Below are positions 37,701 to 44,892 of a DNA stretch of 64,000 bases, piece after piece. The position numbers and the translations under genes are program-made. The DNA comes from Legionella brunensis (GTDB taxonomy: Bacteria; Pseudomonadota; Gammaproteobacteria; Legionellales; Legionellaceae), in contig NZ_LNXV01000033.1 in assembly GCF_001467025.1 (NCBI RefSeq), positions 1-64,000 on the forward strand, in the 5' to 3' direction. Each line of letters starts with the position of its first letter. Positions within the stretch are counted from its first letter, which is position 1. A model generated the notes under the pieces. The model had not been told where the DNA came from. It saw nothing but the letters and a program-made list of their open reading frames with translations, and did not search any database.

Positions 37701-38124
37701 TGAAGAAGGGATAATCATTAAACATCTTTATCAGGAGCTACTTAAACAGGAGTTTAAAGAAGATGGTAAAGAGCCACGTACAATAACCTACAAAGATATC
37801 CTCGTTGTGACTCCCTATAACGTGCAGGTCAATTATTTACGCTCTATTTTGCCAGAAGGTGCACAAGTAGGTACGGTGGATAAGTTTCAAGGGCAAGAAG
37901 CACCTATTGTCTTGGTTTCCATGGTTACTTCAAGTGCTGAGGATTTACCGCGCAATATTGAGTTTCTCTATAGTAAAAATCGGTTGAATGTAGCCATCTC
38001 GCGCGCTCAGTGCCTATCAGTGGTTGTGGTAAATCCAAACTTAATGGAAGTACCCTGTAAAACAGTGCAGCAAATGAAGTTGGTGAATACCTTTTGTTGG
38101 CTTACCGGAATGAGTAGCAATTGA
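34789..38124 (+). CDS. TM0106-type RecB-like nuclease fused to SF1 helicase
   Basis: This 1111-residue protein has several modules. The first is a RecB-like nuclease with GDAD at 110-113 and EVLDTK at 130-135. Four cysteines at 210, 213, 216 and 222 (CAHCLLCHWRDRC) resemble the Fe-S cluster of AddB and Cas4 nucleases. A DEDD/RNase H-like exonuclease segment follows (LFFDMEGDP near 318, ending with EVDCIST). The C-terminal SF1 helicase of the DNA2/UPF1 type has GPPGAGKT at 736-743, DEAG at 846-849 and NVAISRAQ near 1065. Such proteins are known from genome scans as TM0106-family putative nucleases; biochemistry is scarce. ATG 34789 overlaps the previous stop. DNA or RNA processing linked to defence is inferred. 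Confidence 0.83.
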   Translation: MQQVEKGKLLFSPSDLITFLGCHHATYLDLKWLSGEIKPAEDSASNKLLQDKGYEHEKNYLQSLKDNAKVIFEISKDQPSEVRTRKTTDALQSGPEIIYQARLTDAPWYGDADFLIKTNTPSKLGAFSYEVLDTKLSRSPEPKHIMQLCVYSDLLEKVQGLRPKLMHLVLGDGSHVEFKVDDFFHYYKKAKQRFEAYANNPPASSYPESCAHCLLCHWRDRCTKLWQNDDHLNLIANIQRSQIDKLLKASINTVADLAVLPVDSKIEELNQDVFLRLRSQAILQTYKRNMNQNKLEILGSLPGKGFKRLPLPDTGDLFFDMEGDPLYQGGLEYLFGIYYLKDGKETFLPFWAHNHQEEQLAFELFMAFLTQHLSHYPDAHIYHYNHYETTALKRLACQYGVCTEQVDNLLRQKKFVDLYKVVRESIRTSEPGYSIKNLETFYMEKRDNAVATAMDSIVVYNQWRESGDDALLQEIADYNEVDCISTARLRDWLITLRPEGLEWFKNQTQEDTAVPSARKDWEIEYEKYHALLNVDTDDGNTPLRQRILDLLEFHNREAKPQYWAMFERQDKFEDELIDDTDCIGGLIRFGEPEEEKSSFVYSYHFPAQEYKVKVGDGVIDTSTLDSVGTVFAIDEDEGVVKLKRGKKQAPPPDRFSIGPGRPIDAKTMRAAIYNVADNIIEGNTHCYQAIKDILNKSLPRIRGKIAGSPLITSTDLQNETLDIINNLDNSYLFIQGPPGAGKTYTSSHIIVELMRRGKKIGVAANAHKAIHNLLDKIEAVASAQGFQFEGAKKASKGSVESYYEGRCIKSIEKTEALTLNENLVAGTAWFLSNDYLKGQLDYLFIDEAGQVAVANVVAMGIAAKNIILIGDQMQLGQPIQGTHPGEAGLSILDFLLGDHATIPPEQGVFLDNTRRMRPSVCQFISDAFYEGRLHAHESTSNRALLFNGIALPEEGIHVIDANHEGCSQKSIEEGIIIKHLYQELLKQEFKEDGKEPRTITYKDILVVTPYNVQVNYLRSILPEGAQVGTVDKFQGQEAPIVLVSMVTSSAEDLPRNIEFLYSKNRLNVAISRAQCLSVVVVNPNLMEVPCKTVQQMKLVNTFCWLTGMSSN

Positions 38125-38126
38125 TT

Positions 38127-38148
38127 TGGCTATACCTGTGGCTATACC
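38127..38148. repeat. Short direct repeat at the island end
   Basis: TGGCTATACC occurs twice, at 38127-38136 and 38139-38148, with a 12-bp period, just after the nuclease-helicase stop and about 60 bp before the tRNA-Arg gene. Short direct repeats beside a tRNA 3' end are typical of integrase arm-binding sites, so this may be the leftover end of an integrative element. Confidence 0.35.
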
Positions 38149-38205
38149 CGACGTGAAAAATCAAACTAAAAATTCAAATTTAAAATCGTAACCTATTGAT
38201 TTTAT

Positions 38206-38282
38206 TGGCGTCCCGGAGAGGATTTGAACCTCCGACCTGCCCCTTAGGAGGGGGCTGCGCTATCCAGCTGTGCCACCGGGAC
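38206..38282 (-). tRNA. tRNA-Arg (anticodon CCU)
   Basis: The minus strand folds as a complete 77-nt tRNA: acceptor GTCCCGG pairing with CCGGGAC, D-arm with AGCTGGATAGC, anticodon stem GCCCC/GGGGC around loop CTCCTAA (anticodon CCT in DNA), T-arm GGAGG-TTCAAAT-CCTCT, and an encoded CCA at 38206-38208. The acceptor pairs and TTCAAAT loop are intact. Its 3' end faces the restriction island, the usual side for insertion by tyrosine integrases. Confidence 0.95.
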
Positions 38283-38527
38283 TTCTCGTAGGCAAGTCTA
38301 GCGTTATCATCAAGAAATGACAATAAACATTTTGGATGACAACTCATGGTCACCTATTCAGCCCTAGAGCAAAGAATGTGCGCTTCTTATTCAGTGAAAA
38401 TTAATTAGGTAAATAAATTTTTCTAATCAACAAGTTATTACTAGCTGAAATTTAATTTTGCGGATAATCTATTGCGGTTAATTAATTTTAATTTCTACTC
38501 TTAATTACTCAAGGTTCAAGGATGCCG

Positions 38528-39274
38528 ATGATAAAGCGATATATTGGATTGGTTGCAGTAAGTTTTGCCTGTTACAGTATGGGGGGAACGACGGCTTACT
38601 CTCATGCATTGCAAACTAGTCTGTATGGGGGGATTAGTCGTACTCATATAGACCCAGGCCCTCTACACATCTCGGAAAGCGAAACTGATATTTTGCATTC
38701 TGATAATGACAGCGAAGGTACGATTGGCATTGGTTTGGGTTGGCAGTTTAATTTACTTAATCAAAATAATACCCATGGCCTGTTAGGTGGTTTTATTGCA
38801 GGGCTAAATTATTTTCATTTTAGTGCTGAGCCTGGCGGTGAGGTTTGGCTTTATGGAATGCCGCAGTTTGTCAATTATGACTATCAATTCTCTTTGGATA
38901 CGGATCGTTTATTGGTCAATGGCCAAATGGAGCTGTTTCCTGCTCTGCAAGTCATCCAACCCTATGTAGAAGCAGGGGTAGGGTATGCTCATATTCGCAG
39001 TCAATATTGTGAATTGCCAACGTTGGGGTCTGGAGCTACTGATGGCAATTTAATCTTTCCACGCCGTAGTGACAATCAGTGGGTGTATACTTTGGGCGCT
39101 GGGGTTAAAACACAACTTTCACCTCAATGGACGTTATCACTTGCTTACAATTTTACTGATTTCGGCACTATCCATGCGGGACCGTATGATAGTGACGTAG
39201 TCATTCAGCAACCCCTGGATATTGCAATGAAATTACATACAGCATTGCTTGGTATTACTTATCAATGGGCTTAA
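38528..39274 (+). CDS. Outer-membrane beta-barrel protein
   Basis: This protein of about 248 residues has a signal peptide (YIGLVAVSFACYSMGGTTAYSHA). Its mature part alternates polar and aromatic/hydrophobic residues like an OmpA- or OmpW-type eight-strand barrel (GIGLGWQFNLL, GLLGGFIAGLNYFHF, VIQPYVEAGVGYAHIR, VYTLGAGVKTQL) and ends in an aromatic-containing last strand (LLGITYQWA). ATG 38528 fits better than ATG 38522 because AAGG is seven bases upstream of the former but touches the latter. Its stop is 14 bases before the next gene's preferred start, so the barrel and the thaumatin-like protein are probably co-expressed. Confidence 0.75.
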   Translation: MIKRYIGLVAVSFACYSMGGTTAYSHALQTSLYGGISRTHIDPGPLHISESETDILHSDNDSEGTIGIGLGWQFNLLNQNNTHGLLGGFIAGLNYFHFSAEPGGEVWLYGMPQFVNYDYQFSLDTDRLLVNGQMELFPALQVIQPYVEAGVGYAHIRSQYCELPTLGSGATDGNLIFPRRSDNQWVYTLGAGVKTQLSPQWTLSLAYNFTDFGTIHAGPYDSDVVIQQPLDIAMKLHTALLGITYQWA

Positions 39275-39288
39275 TAGGAATTAAAAGC

Positions 39289-41007
39289 ATGAAATTCTTT
39301 GTCACCCTTATTAGCGTGGTTGTTAGTCTTTTCTCTTCAAATACTTGGGCACAACCTGGGCCCTCTTTGTTTATTGCGACTTATCCACAAAAGTTGACGG
39401 TTAGCTATGGGGCTAATCATCAACCTGTGCAGTTACAATATACTATCGTTAGTAATCTTCCTGGCAAATCCCAAACCCTTAGTAAATTCGAATTTGCCTC
39501 CAGGACACCAAATAGTCGTATTATTGTCAGTAGCATCACCAATACTTGTCAAAGTGTTTTACAACCGCAAGGCCCAAAGGGGGTGTGTACTGTGAATGTT
39601 AATGTACAGGTATCCGGGATCCAATATCCGAGCCATAGTGCGCTACCTATAGCACCGTATCACTTGCAATTTACTTATGGCAGTGGTCGCGGTACAACTA
39701 TGGTTAGTAAACCCATTAATTTTCAGTTTGCTACAGGCGCAAGTATTCCTACTGCGGCAAGGACATTTACCTTTAAAAATTATTGCAACTATGCTGTGTG
39801 GTTGGGTATTTCAGGGGGAGCTACAAATAGCATTAAGCCGGTTATTGCCAAGGATTTGCAAAGTTGCAAGGATACTGTTCGTTCTTCAGATTGCTACCCA
39901 GGCTCGACTTGTGTCCCAGTTGGTAGTGGAGTAAATCATTGTTTTTGGAAAAATCCAGTTCCTACGGGCGGTAATTACCAATTGGCTAAAAATGGCAGTG
40001 CTACGGTGAGTTTCCCTGTCTATGATAATGGGATTGACGCTCAATGGAGCGGGGGGGTTGCAGGTCGTACCAATTGCACCAGTACTGGGTGTGATACTGG
40101 AGATTGTAATGGTGGTGCAGCTAGTGGGCATAATGGGGCTTGCAAAGTAGCCACGGGTTTTAATGCTCCTGTTTCGACAGCAGAATTTACATTATTGGGT
40201 GCATTACCACTTGTTTACAGTAATACAGCTCAAGGTAATACTGATGTGGATACTTATGATGTCACTGTGATTAATGGGGTGACAACGCCAATTAGTATGA
40301 AGCCTGCAAATGGTGTATGGGGAGGGAGAGCAAAACCGTATCGTTGCGGAGTACCAGGTGCCTCAACGAATACACAATCATCTGCCGCTTGTGAGTGGAG
40401 TAGTTTTAATCCTCCCAACAGTAAAGCCTATCTTTGGGTCAAATTTCAAAGCAGTGCAATCGAAAATGAATGCCTTAATACCAATTGCACACAAGGCAAA
40501 AGCTGTGGTGCTTCTTTTAATCCCGGAAGCGGGGGCAAAGTGGTAAAAAACGTTTGTGGCCAAGCATTAGGATTTTGGACTGCTGATGCTTTTTGTGCAA
40601 AGGATGCTACGTTTCAGGATAGCCGCATTGGTGTTAACTGTAGCGCACGTTTAGCGTCCCCAGATAGTCAATACACCCAGGCACAGTTATATGGTTGTTC
40701 AACAGGGATTTTCAAAAATTCTTGTTACACGACGGGTGCGGTTTCAGGTTCATGTTGCGGATGTGTTGATTGGAATACCTTGGGCATTAATGTACCAGCG
40801 CCTCCCATTACACAATCTTGTAATGGGATCAAAACCGAGAATTGGGTTACTGTCTCTCAGCCTAAGCTTGAGTGGCTAAAAGATGCTTGCTCAAATGCTT
40901 ATGTCTATCCTTATGATGATGCAAGCAGCACTTTTACTTGTCAGAAATTAAATAGTCAGGATATTAATCAAGTTAATTATGTGATTAGTTTTTGTCCTCA
41001 AACCTAG
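39289..41007 (+). CDS. Secreted thaumatin-like protein
   Basis: This is a 572-residue exported protein. The signal peptide is MKFFVTLISVVVSLFSSNTWA. Residues of about 20-140 form a beta-rich N-terminal domain with cysteines (TCQSVL, GVCTVN). The remainder shows thaumatin-family features: FKNYCNYAVWLGIS, the Gly/Cys-rich CTSTGCDTGDCNGG, TYDVTVINGV and, near the end, the hallmark AYVYPYDDASSTFTCQ. Over twenty cysteines suggest many disulfides. Thaumatin-like domains occur in plants, fungi and some bacteria including legionellae; beta-glucan binding or cleavage is known for some plant members. Function here is unknown; action outside the cell is inferred. It follows an outer-membrane barrel gene. 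Confidence 0.82.
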   Translation: MKFFVTLISVVVSLFSSNTWAQPGPSLFIATYPQKLTVSYGANHQPVQLQYTIVSNLPGKSQTLSKFEFASRTPNSRIIVSSITNTCQSVLQPQGPKGVCTVNVNVQVSGIQYPSHSALPIAPYHLQFTYGSGRGTTMVSKPINFQFATGASIPTAARTFTFKNYCNYAVWLGISGGATNSIKPVIAKDLQSCKDTVRSSDCYPGSTCVPVGSGVNHCFWKNPVPTGGNYQLAKNGSATVSFPVYDNGIDAQWSGGVAGRTNCTSTGCDTGDCNGGAASGHNGACKVATGFNAPVSTAEFTLLGALPLVYSNTAQGNTDVDTYDVTVINGVTTPISMKPANGVWGGRAKPYRCGVPGASTNTQSSAACEWSSFNPPNSKAYLWVKFQSSAIENECLNTNCTQGKSCGASFNPGSGGKVVKNVCGQALGFWTADAFCAKDATFQDSRIGVNCSARLASPDSQYTQAQLYGCSTGIFKNSCYTTGAVSGSCCGCVDWNTLGINVPAPPITQSCNGIKTENWVTVSQPKLEWLKDACSNAYVYPYDDASSTFTCQKLNSQDINQVNYVISFCPQT

Positions 41008-41039
41008 CACTTGAGAACTCGCGACAGACTGCTCTGGTT

Positions 41040-41062
41040 CTCGTGTTTCATACTGACACGAG
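41040..41062 (+). terminator. Hairpin after the thaumatin-like gene
   Basis: CTCGTGT and ACACGAG form a 7-bp stem around a 9-base loop, 33 bases after the stop codon. No T-run follows directly, so it may be a rho-dependent or 3'-stabilising stem rather than an intrinsic terminator. Confidence 0.35.
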
Positions 41063-41111
41063 TTCCATGAGGATATAATAGTACAAACTTTCTGCGAGTA
41101 AAAAACCATAT

Positions 41112-42422
41112 TTACCGTCTAGGCTCCGTGACATAGAGGATTAAAATACTCACTAATAAAGGAATATTTTTAACAATTGGTCCAAAAGGATCTAGCCAAA
41201 AATAAGGAAGCTTAAAAGAAATAATTAGGGTATAGAGGAGGATTAAAATTATCTGAATAATACAATTTATTTTAGTTTTGTAATTTATCAATAAGCTTAG
41301 GCCGATTGCCCCATCTAGGATAGAGGCACCGTAAAGAAATACAGGTTGCAACAATGCGGGAATGCCAACTGTATTCAGTAAGAAATAAGAGGCTTTGTGA
41401 GGATAAAGCGCAAGACTGGTAAGCCCCGTAAATAGCCACATCAATGCCAGAGTAATTCTAAGCAAGGGTCTAAGAAAAAATAATCTGGCATGCCAATAAT
41501 CTTGTATGCTGCAAGGGGAGCTTTGCATGCCTTCTCTGAAATTTTTAGGTACCAAATTCACTTTTTCTTGGAATTGTTTCGTGTTGTCTGAAGTGGCTAC
41601 ATTTCCTTGCTCAAGCATATTAATTGCAGGGGTATTGATAGTACGGTAAAAAAATAAACTTCCTAATCGACCAAGAATTCGTATTAGGCGCATAGGAATA
41701 TAAACAAAAGAGGGGGGTTTAAGACCTAGCCATTGGCGTATGGTTGCAAACATGTTTTTTAAACTAATGGTCTCAGAAGAAACTGCCGCTAAAATCATTG
41801 AGTCAGAAAAATCTTCCTCAATGATATGTTTGATAGCGTTTGCTAAGTCTGTTGTGTGGATTGGTTGAAATAGTTGTTCTCCATGGCCTGGTAAAGGGAT
41901 GAGGGGTAAGGCTGAGAGGCTTTTCATTAGCGCCATGCTTCCCCGAGCGTTAGCTCCATAAATTAGCGAGGGCCTCAATATAATATGCTGAATTTTTAAG
42001 GATGTTAAAAATTTTTCAGCGGCCATTTTGCTTTTAGCATATTCTGTATTGTAATGTTCAATCCCTAAGGCGGAGAGCTGAATAATTTTTTTTACCTTAG
42101 ATTTTTTAGCGGCTTCAAATAAAACCTTAGGTGTTTCATAATGAACCTGCCAGATAACATTTTTGTTGCGGTGATAAAAAATGCCGACACAGTTAATGAC
42201 TACATCAATTCCCTTGAGGCGAGGAAGCCAAATATCAATAGAAGTATCTTCCAGGAAATTGCAATAAATAACTTTAACTTGTGGCAAACGCTGTGTTAAG
42301 GTCTTGGTATCTCTAGCACCACAATAAATATCATGGTTATTACCATTTCCAAGTATTGTGGCAACTTGGGAACCTACCAATCCCGAGGCACCTAGAATTA
42401 GAATTTTTTGAGTATCACCCAT
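41112..42422 (-). CDS. NAD(P)-binding epimerase-like protein with DoxX-like membrane domain
   Basis: This 436-residue fusion starts with an atypical SDR/NmrA-type Rossmann domain (ILGASGLVGSQVA at 10-22, KKIIQLSALGIEH near 113, with AKSKMAAEKFL as a degenerate YxxxK region) that lacks a clear active-site Tyr motif. From about residue 305 there are four hydrophobic helices (LLRITLALMWLFTGL, YGASILDGAIGLSLL, IILILLYTLIISF, IPLLVSILILYV) as in the DoxX-like family. The fusion is known in many proteobacteria as 'SDR family with DoxX-like domain'; its reaction is not established, though NAD(P)-linked sulphur or quinone redox has been proposed for DoxX relatives. It is monocistronic. Confidence 0.8.
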   Translation of the reverse strand: MGDTQKILILGASGLVGSQVATILGNGNNHDIYCGARDTKTLTQRLPQVKVIYCNFLEDTSIDIWLPRLKGIDVVINCVGIFYHRNKNVIWQVHYETPKVLFEAAKKSKVKKIIQLSALGIEHYNTEYAKSKMAAEKFLTSLKIQHIILRPSLIYGANARGSMALMKSLSALPLIPLPGHGEQLFQPIHTTDLANAIKHIIEEDFSDSMILAAVSSETISLKNMFATIRQWLGLKPPSFVYIPMRLIRILGRLGSLFFYRTINTPAINMLEQGNVATSDNTKQFQEKVNLVPKNFREGMQSSPCSIQDYWHARLFFLRPLLRITLALMWLFTGLTSLALYPHKASYFLLNTVGIPALLQPVFLYGASILDGAIGLSLLINYKTKINCIIQIILILLYTLIISFKLPYFWLDPFGPIVKNIPLLVSILILYVTEPRR

Positions 42423-42469
42423 AATTTAACCGTTATTGTAGGGCATACAGAGGGCCGTCGATGTTCTAA

Positions 42470-42520
42470 AAAATAGGATATCAAACTCTCTATATCTTTA
42501 GGAGTTTGATATTCTATTTT
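42470..42520 (-). terminator. Strong terminator of the DUF3309 gene
   Basis: An inverted repeat of about 19 bp (AAAATAGGATATCAAACTC at 42470-42488 and its near-perfect complement at 42502-42520, one mismatch) begins 17 bases after the minus-strand stop of the DUF3309 gene. On the minus strand the right arm ends in CTATTTTTT, a proper U-tract. It can also shield the neighbouring minus-strand gene from read-through. Confidence 0.75.
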
Positions 42521-42536
42521 GCGAGATAGTTTTTGG

Positions 42537-42692
42537 CTATAAACCACCTCTTGTTAAAAGTAGAATAATTAAAATTAGCAAAATCAAACCAACAGCCCCA
42601 CTAGGATAGTAGCCCCAACCCCTGCTATAAGGCCATCTTGGTAGAAGAGCGAGTAGAATGATAATTAATAAAAGTAATCCAAGTAAGCTCAT
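42537..42692 (-). CDS. DUF3309 family small membrane protein
   Basis: This 51-residue peptide is all membrane: MSLLGLLLLIIILLALLP, then the loop PRWPYSRGWGYYPSG, then a second hydrophobic helix (VGLILLILIILLL). The W-P-Y-S-R-G-W-G-Y-x-P-S-G motif is diagnostic of DUF3309. AAGGGAAT upstream gives a ribosome binding site. A strong terminator follows. DUF3309 proteins are small stress-type inner-membrane proteins of unknown role, often near hemerythrin-like and other stress genes, as here. Confidence 0.85.
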   Translation of the reverse strand: MSLLGLLLLIIILLALLPRWPYSRGWGYYPSGAVGLILLILIILLLTRGGL

Positions 42693-42947
42693 GATAATTC
42701 CCTTAAAATAATAAAAATTCCATTTATAGGACGAGTGATTTTTTTATTTATATTATTAGTAGTAGTATGGCATAAATAATTAAAGTATTTTTTTAGGTAT
42801 CTTTAAATAATCATAATTAGACGAAATTTAAGAAATTTTATCTGAGTTAGATTGGTTATTAGCTATACTTTTATAATAAGAGTATTTTTATAAATATTCA
42901 GATCGAAACGGCAAAGTTATGAGGACAATAAGTGAAAGGAGTGAGAA

Positions 42948-43409
42948 ATGAGTATTTATACCTTTATAAAGAAAGACCACAGAAATGTGGAAGAGCTTTT
43001 AGCAAAAATAGAAAAATTAGAATACGATCAAATCGAGTTACGTAATGATCTTTTTAATAAGTTACAAGCTAAAATTCTTGTTCATAGCAAAGCTGAAGAA
43101 AAAATATTTTATTCTCCATTGCAGCGTTTCTCTTTAACGGAAGAAGAAATTAAACACGCTAAAGAAGAGCATGCAAAAGTTGAACATATGCTTGAAAGAC
43201 TCTCTGACAGTAGCCTTAATGGGGCTGGATGGTTTCATCTTTTTACAACTATGGCTGCTACCATAAGGCATCATATAAGAGAAGAGGAGAGCCAAATTTT
43301 TGAGGATGCTGAAGTTGAGTTATCATCAGAAAAAGCGCAAGAAATGGAAATTGCTATGAAAAATGAGGAACGAAAAATTGAGCATAATATACATCCACAT
43401 ATGCGATAA
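42948..43409 (+). CDS. Hemerythrin HHE-domain protein
   Basis: This 153-residue four-helix bundle has hemerythrin-type metal ligands: His11 (KKDHRNVEEL), His46 with Glu50 (LVHSKAEEKIF), His75 or His80 (EEHAKVEHML) and His108 or His109 with Glu113 (IRHHIREEES). Such proteins bind a non-haem di-iron centre and take part in oxygen, nitric oxide or iron stress responses. AAAGGAG precedes the ATG. It is divergent from the DUF3309 gene, with about 250 bases of AT-rich promoter DNA in between. Confidence 0.86.
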   Translation: MSIYTFIKKDHRNVEELLAKIEKLEYDQIELRNDLFNKLQAKILVHSKAEEKIFYSPLQRFSLTEEEIKHAKEEHAKVEHMLERLSDSSLNGAGWFHLFTTMAATIRHHIREEESQIFEDAEVELSSEKAQEMEIAMKNEERKIEHNIHPHMR

Positions 43410-43432
43410 TTTTTTGATAATTTGCTAAGTCT

Positions 43433-43606
43433 CTATTTTTTTCTGACTTGGCCTTTTTGGACATCTAATAATACAAAGGCTAAATCAATAAAATAAGCAA
43501 TAATGTTCATATTTTTTGATTTAATTATTTTGCTTCGTGATAGTTTATTTAAAATAATTTGCAAAATTTTTATTCTTAGATAGTTAAAAAGTAACCTGTA
43601 AATCAT
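43433..43606 (-). CDS. Small basic/hydrophobic protein
   Basis: From ATG 43606 there are 57 residues: MIYRLLFNYLRIKILQIILNKL, a basic stretch with several Ser/Lys, then MNIIAYFIDLAFVLLD and a Lys-rich end. I recognise no family. The start is supported by AGGA six bases upstream (GAAAGGAACGGTG). It lies in a group of small stress-type genes (DUF3309, hemerythrin, DUF4142), which makes a real small membrane-associated protein plausible, but the region is AT-rich and the frame could be chance. Confidence 0.4.
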   Translation of the reverse strand: MIYRLLFNYLRIKILQIILNKLSRSKIIKSKNMNIIAYFIDLAFVLLDVQKGQVRKK

Positions 43607-43787
43607 CACCGTTCCTTTCTTTAAAAATACATAAGCAGTATAGAACATTTCTATGGATATTTTTTAGAGTTATCTGATAAAAAATTTGGAAAATGAAATA
43701 AAACTTCGATAGCGAAAAAAATAATGAATTACAGTTGGTGGATAAACTTCAGAAGGGAGTATTCACTCCCCTCTGCAAGTAATATGC

Positions 43788-44366
43788 TTAGGAATGGGTA
43801 AGTTCTTTTTGTACAGCTTGAGCTTGTGCAAGATGTTCCTGAACATGAACGCGAGTTATTATTAATTGCTTTTTCACCATGGGATTTGTAGCTTGAGGTA
43901 TTAACTTCTGATTTAATAATGCTAATGCTGCAGCGTGGTCTTTAATCATAGCAGCGATATAAGCCTTCTCAAAAGCCAAACCTTGCAGTCTATTTAAGGT
44001 GGCCATCTCTTGCTTCCCTTTGCTTTGCAGCATCATAGCAACACTGCCATTTTCTGGCATTACACCAATTCTTCTGCTTATATTTTGGGTCTCTTGCAAG
44101 TTTTGGCTATGCGTCTTATTCATCAACGCAGCATAATTTTTTACAGCTGGATTCGTTGCTTTTCTTTGAGCTTCAGTTGCTGCAGCAATTTCATTCCTAT
44201 TGAGAACAACTAACCCACCTAAAATTTTAGCATCAACCTTTGCTTGAGCCGGAGTAACAACTACATTAGCTGGAAGATCGTTGTAAGCATCATTGGAGTT
44301 TGTTGAGCATCCAGAAGCTAAAAGGATGGCGCTTAATGTTAATGGAAAAAGAAATTGTGATTTCAT
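43788..44366 (-). CDS. DUF4142 lipoprotein
   Basis: This 192-residue lipoprotein has lipobox LASGC (Cys20) after a hydrophobic signal. The mature part is a ferritin-like helical bundle of the DUF4142 type: LGGLVVLNRNEIAAATEAQRKATNPAVKNYAALM, HSQNLQETQNI and KQLIITRVHVQEHLAQAQ. The family is widespread, periplasmic, and linked to stress or plant/metal environments by context, without a proven activity. AAGGA precedes the ATG. It is monocistronic. Confidence 0.85.
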   Translation of the reverse strand: MKSQFLFPLTLSAILLASGCSTNSNDAYNDLPANVVVTPAQAKVDAKILGGLVVLNRNEIAAATEAQRKATNPAVKNYAALMNKTHSQNLQETQNISRRIGVMPENGSVAMMLQSKGKQEMATLNRLQGLAFEKAYIAAMIKDHAAALALLNQKLIPQATNPMVKKQLIITRVHVQEHLAQAQAVQKELTHS

Positions 44367-44667
44367 AAATGTCCTTATTTAGAGTTGAGAGCCTTAAGAA
44401 GCATTAGAGTACAACATAAGTAAGTAAAAAAATATAGAAAAAATAAAAACATTTTAAGTCTTCTTCTATCATTATCCTCAAAACAAACAGTATTTTTGGT
44501 AACGATTAAAATTTGAATTTTCTGCTCTAATAATAAATTTTTTGCAAAAATCATGAAGAAAAAAATTTTTTAATTCATAAAGTTAAATAGAATCTTAATT
44601 TTTCAGGGTTGATGTACTTGTGATTTTGTCCTATTCCTTTGAAAGAAGACTTAATTAAGGAGGAAAT
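44367..44667. other. 301-bp AT-rich intergenic region
   Basis: This is the divergent promoter region between the DUF4142 gene and the small hydrophilic protein gene. It is very AT-rich with many A/T runs. I see no open frame with a ribosome binding site, no hairpin and no clear -35/-10 pair I would commit to. Confidence 0.5.
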
Positions 44668-44823
44668 ATGCCACAAGGAGATAAGTCAAAATATACTGAT
44701 AAACAAAAGCGTCAAGCCCATCATATCGAAGAAAAATATCGTAAAGAAGGTATTTCTAAAAGTGAGGCAGAGGAGCGTGCTTGGCGAACCGTTAATAAAC
44801 AAGATAAAGTAGGGAAAAAATAA
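44668..44823 (+). CDS. Small conserved hydrophilic stress-type protein
   Basis: This 51-residue protein begins MPQGDKSKYTDKQKRQAHHI and continues with EKYRKEGISKSEAEERAWRTVNK. The pattern (GDKSKYTDKQKRQAEHIEEGY... AEARAWATVNK) is that of a widespread small protein usually labelled 'plasmid stabilization protein' or Rho N-terminal-like; it is highly charged and helical. AAGGAGG, a perfect ribosome binding site, lies four bases before the ATG. It stands within the stress-gene cluster. The family's function is unproven. Confidence 0.82.
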   Translation: MPQGDKSKYTDKQKRQAHHIEEKYRKEGISKSEAEERAWRTVNKQDKVGKK

Positions 44824-44892
44824 TTCTTCAGAAAATGAGGGAGCTGCTAGAAGAATACTAATACAGCTCCATACTCTTAGTTTTGAATTTAT

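Noticed and set aside
38125-38205. Remnant of a tyrosine integrase between the nuclease-helicase gene and the tRNA
   Set aside because: Only about 80 bases are available and no integrase motif is recognisable; only a short direct repeat is seen.
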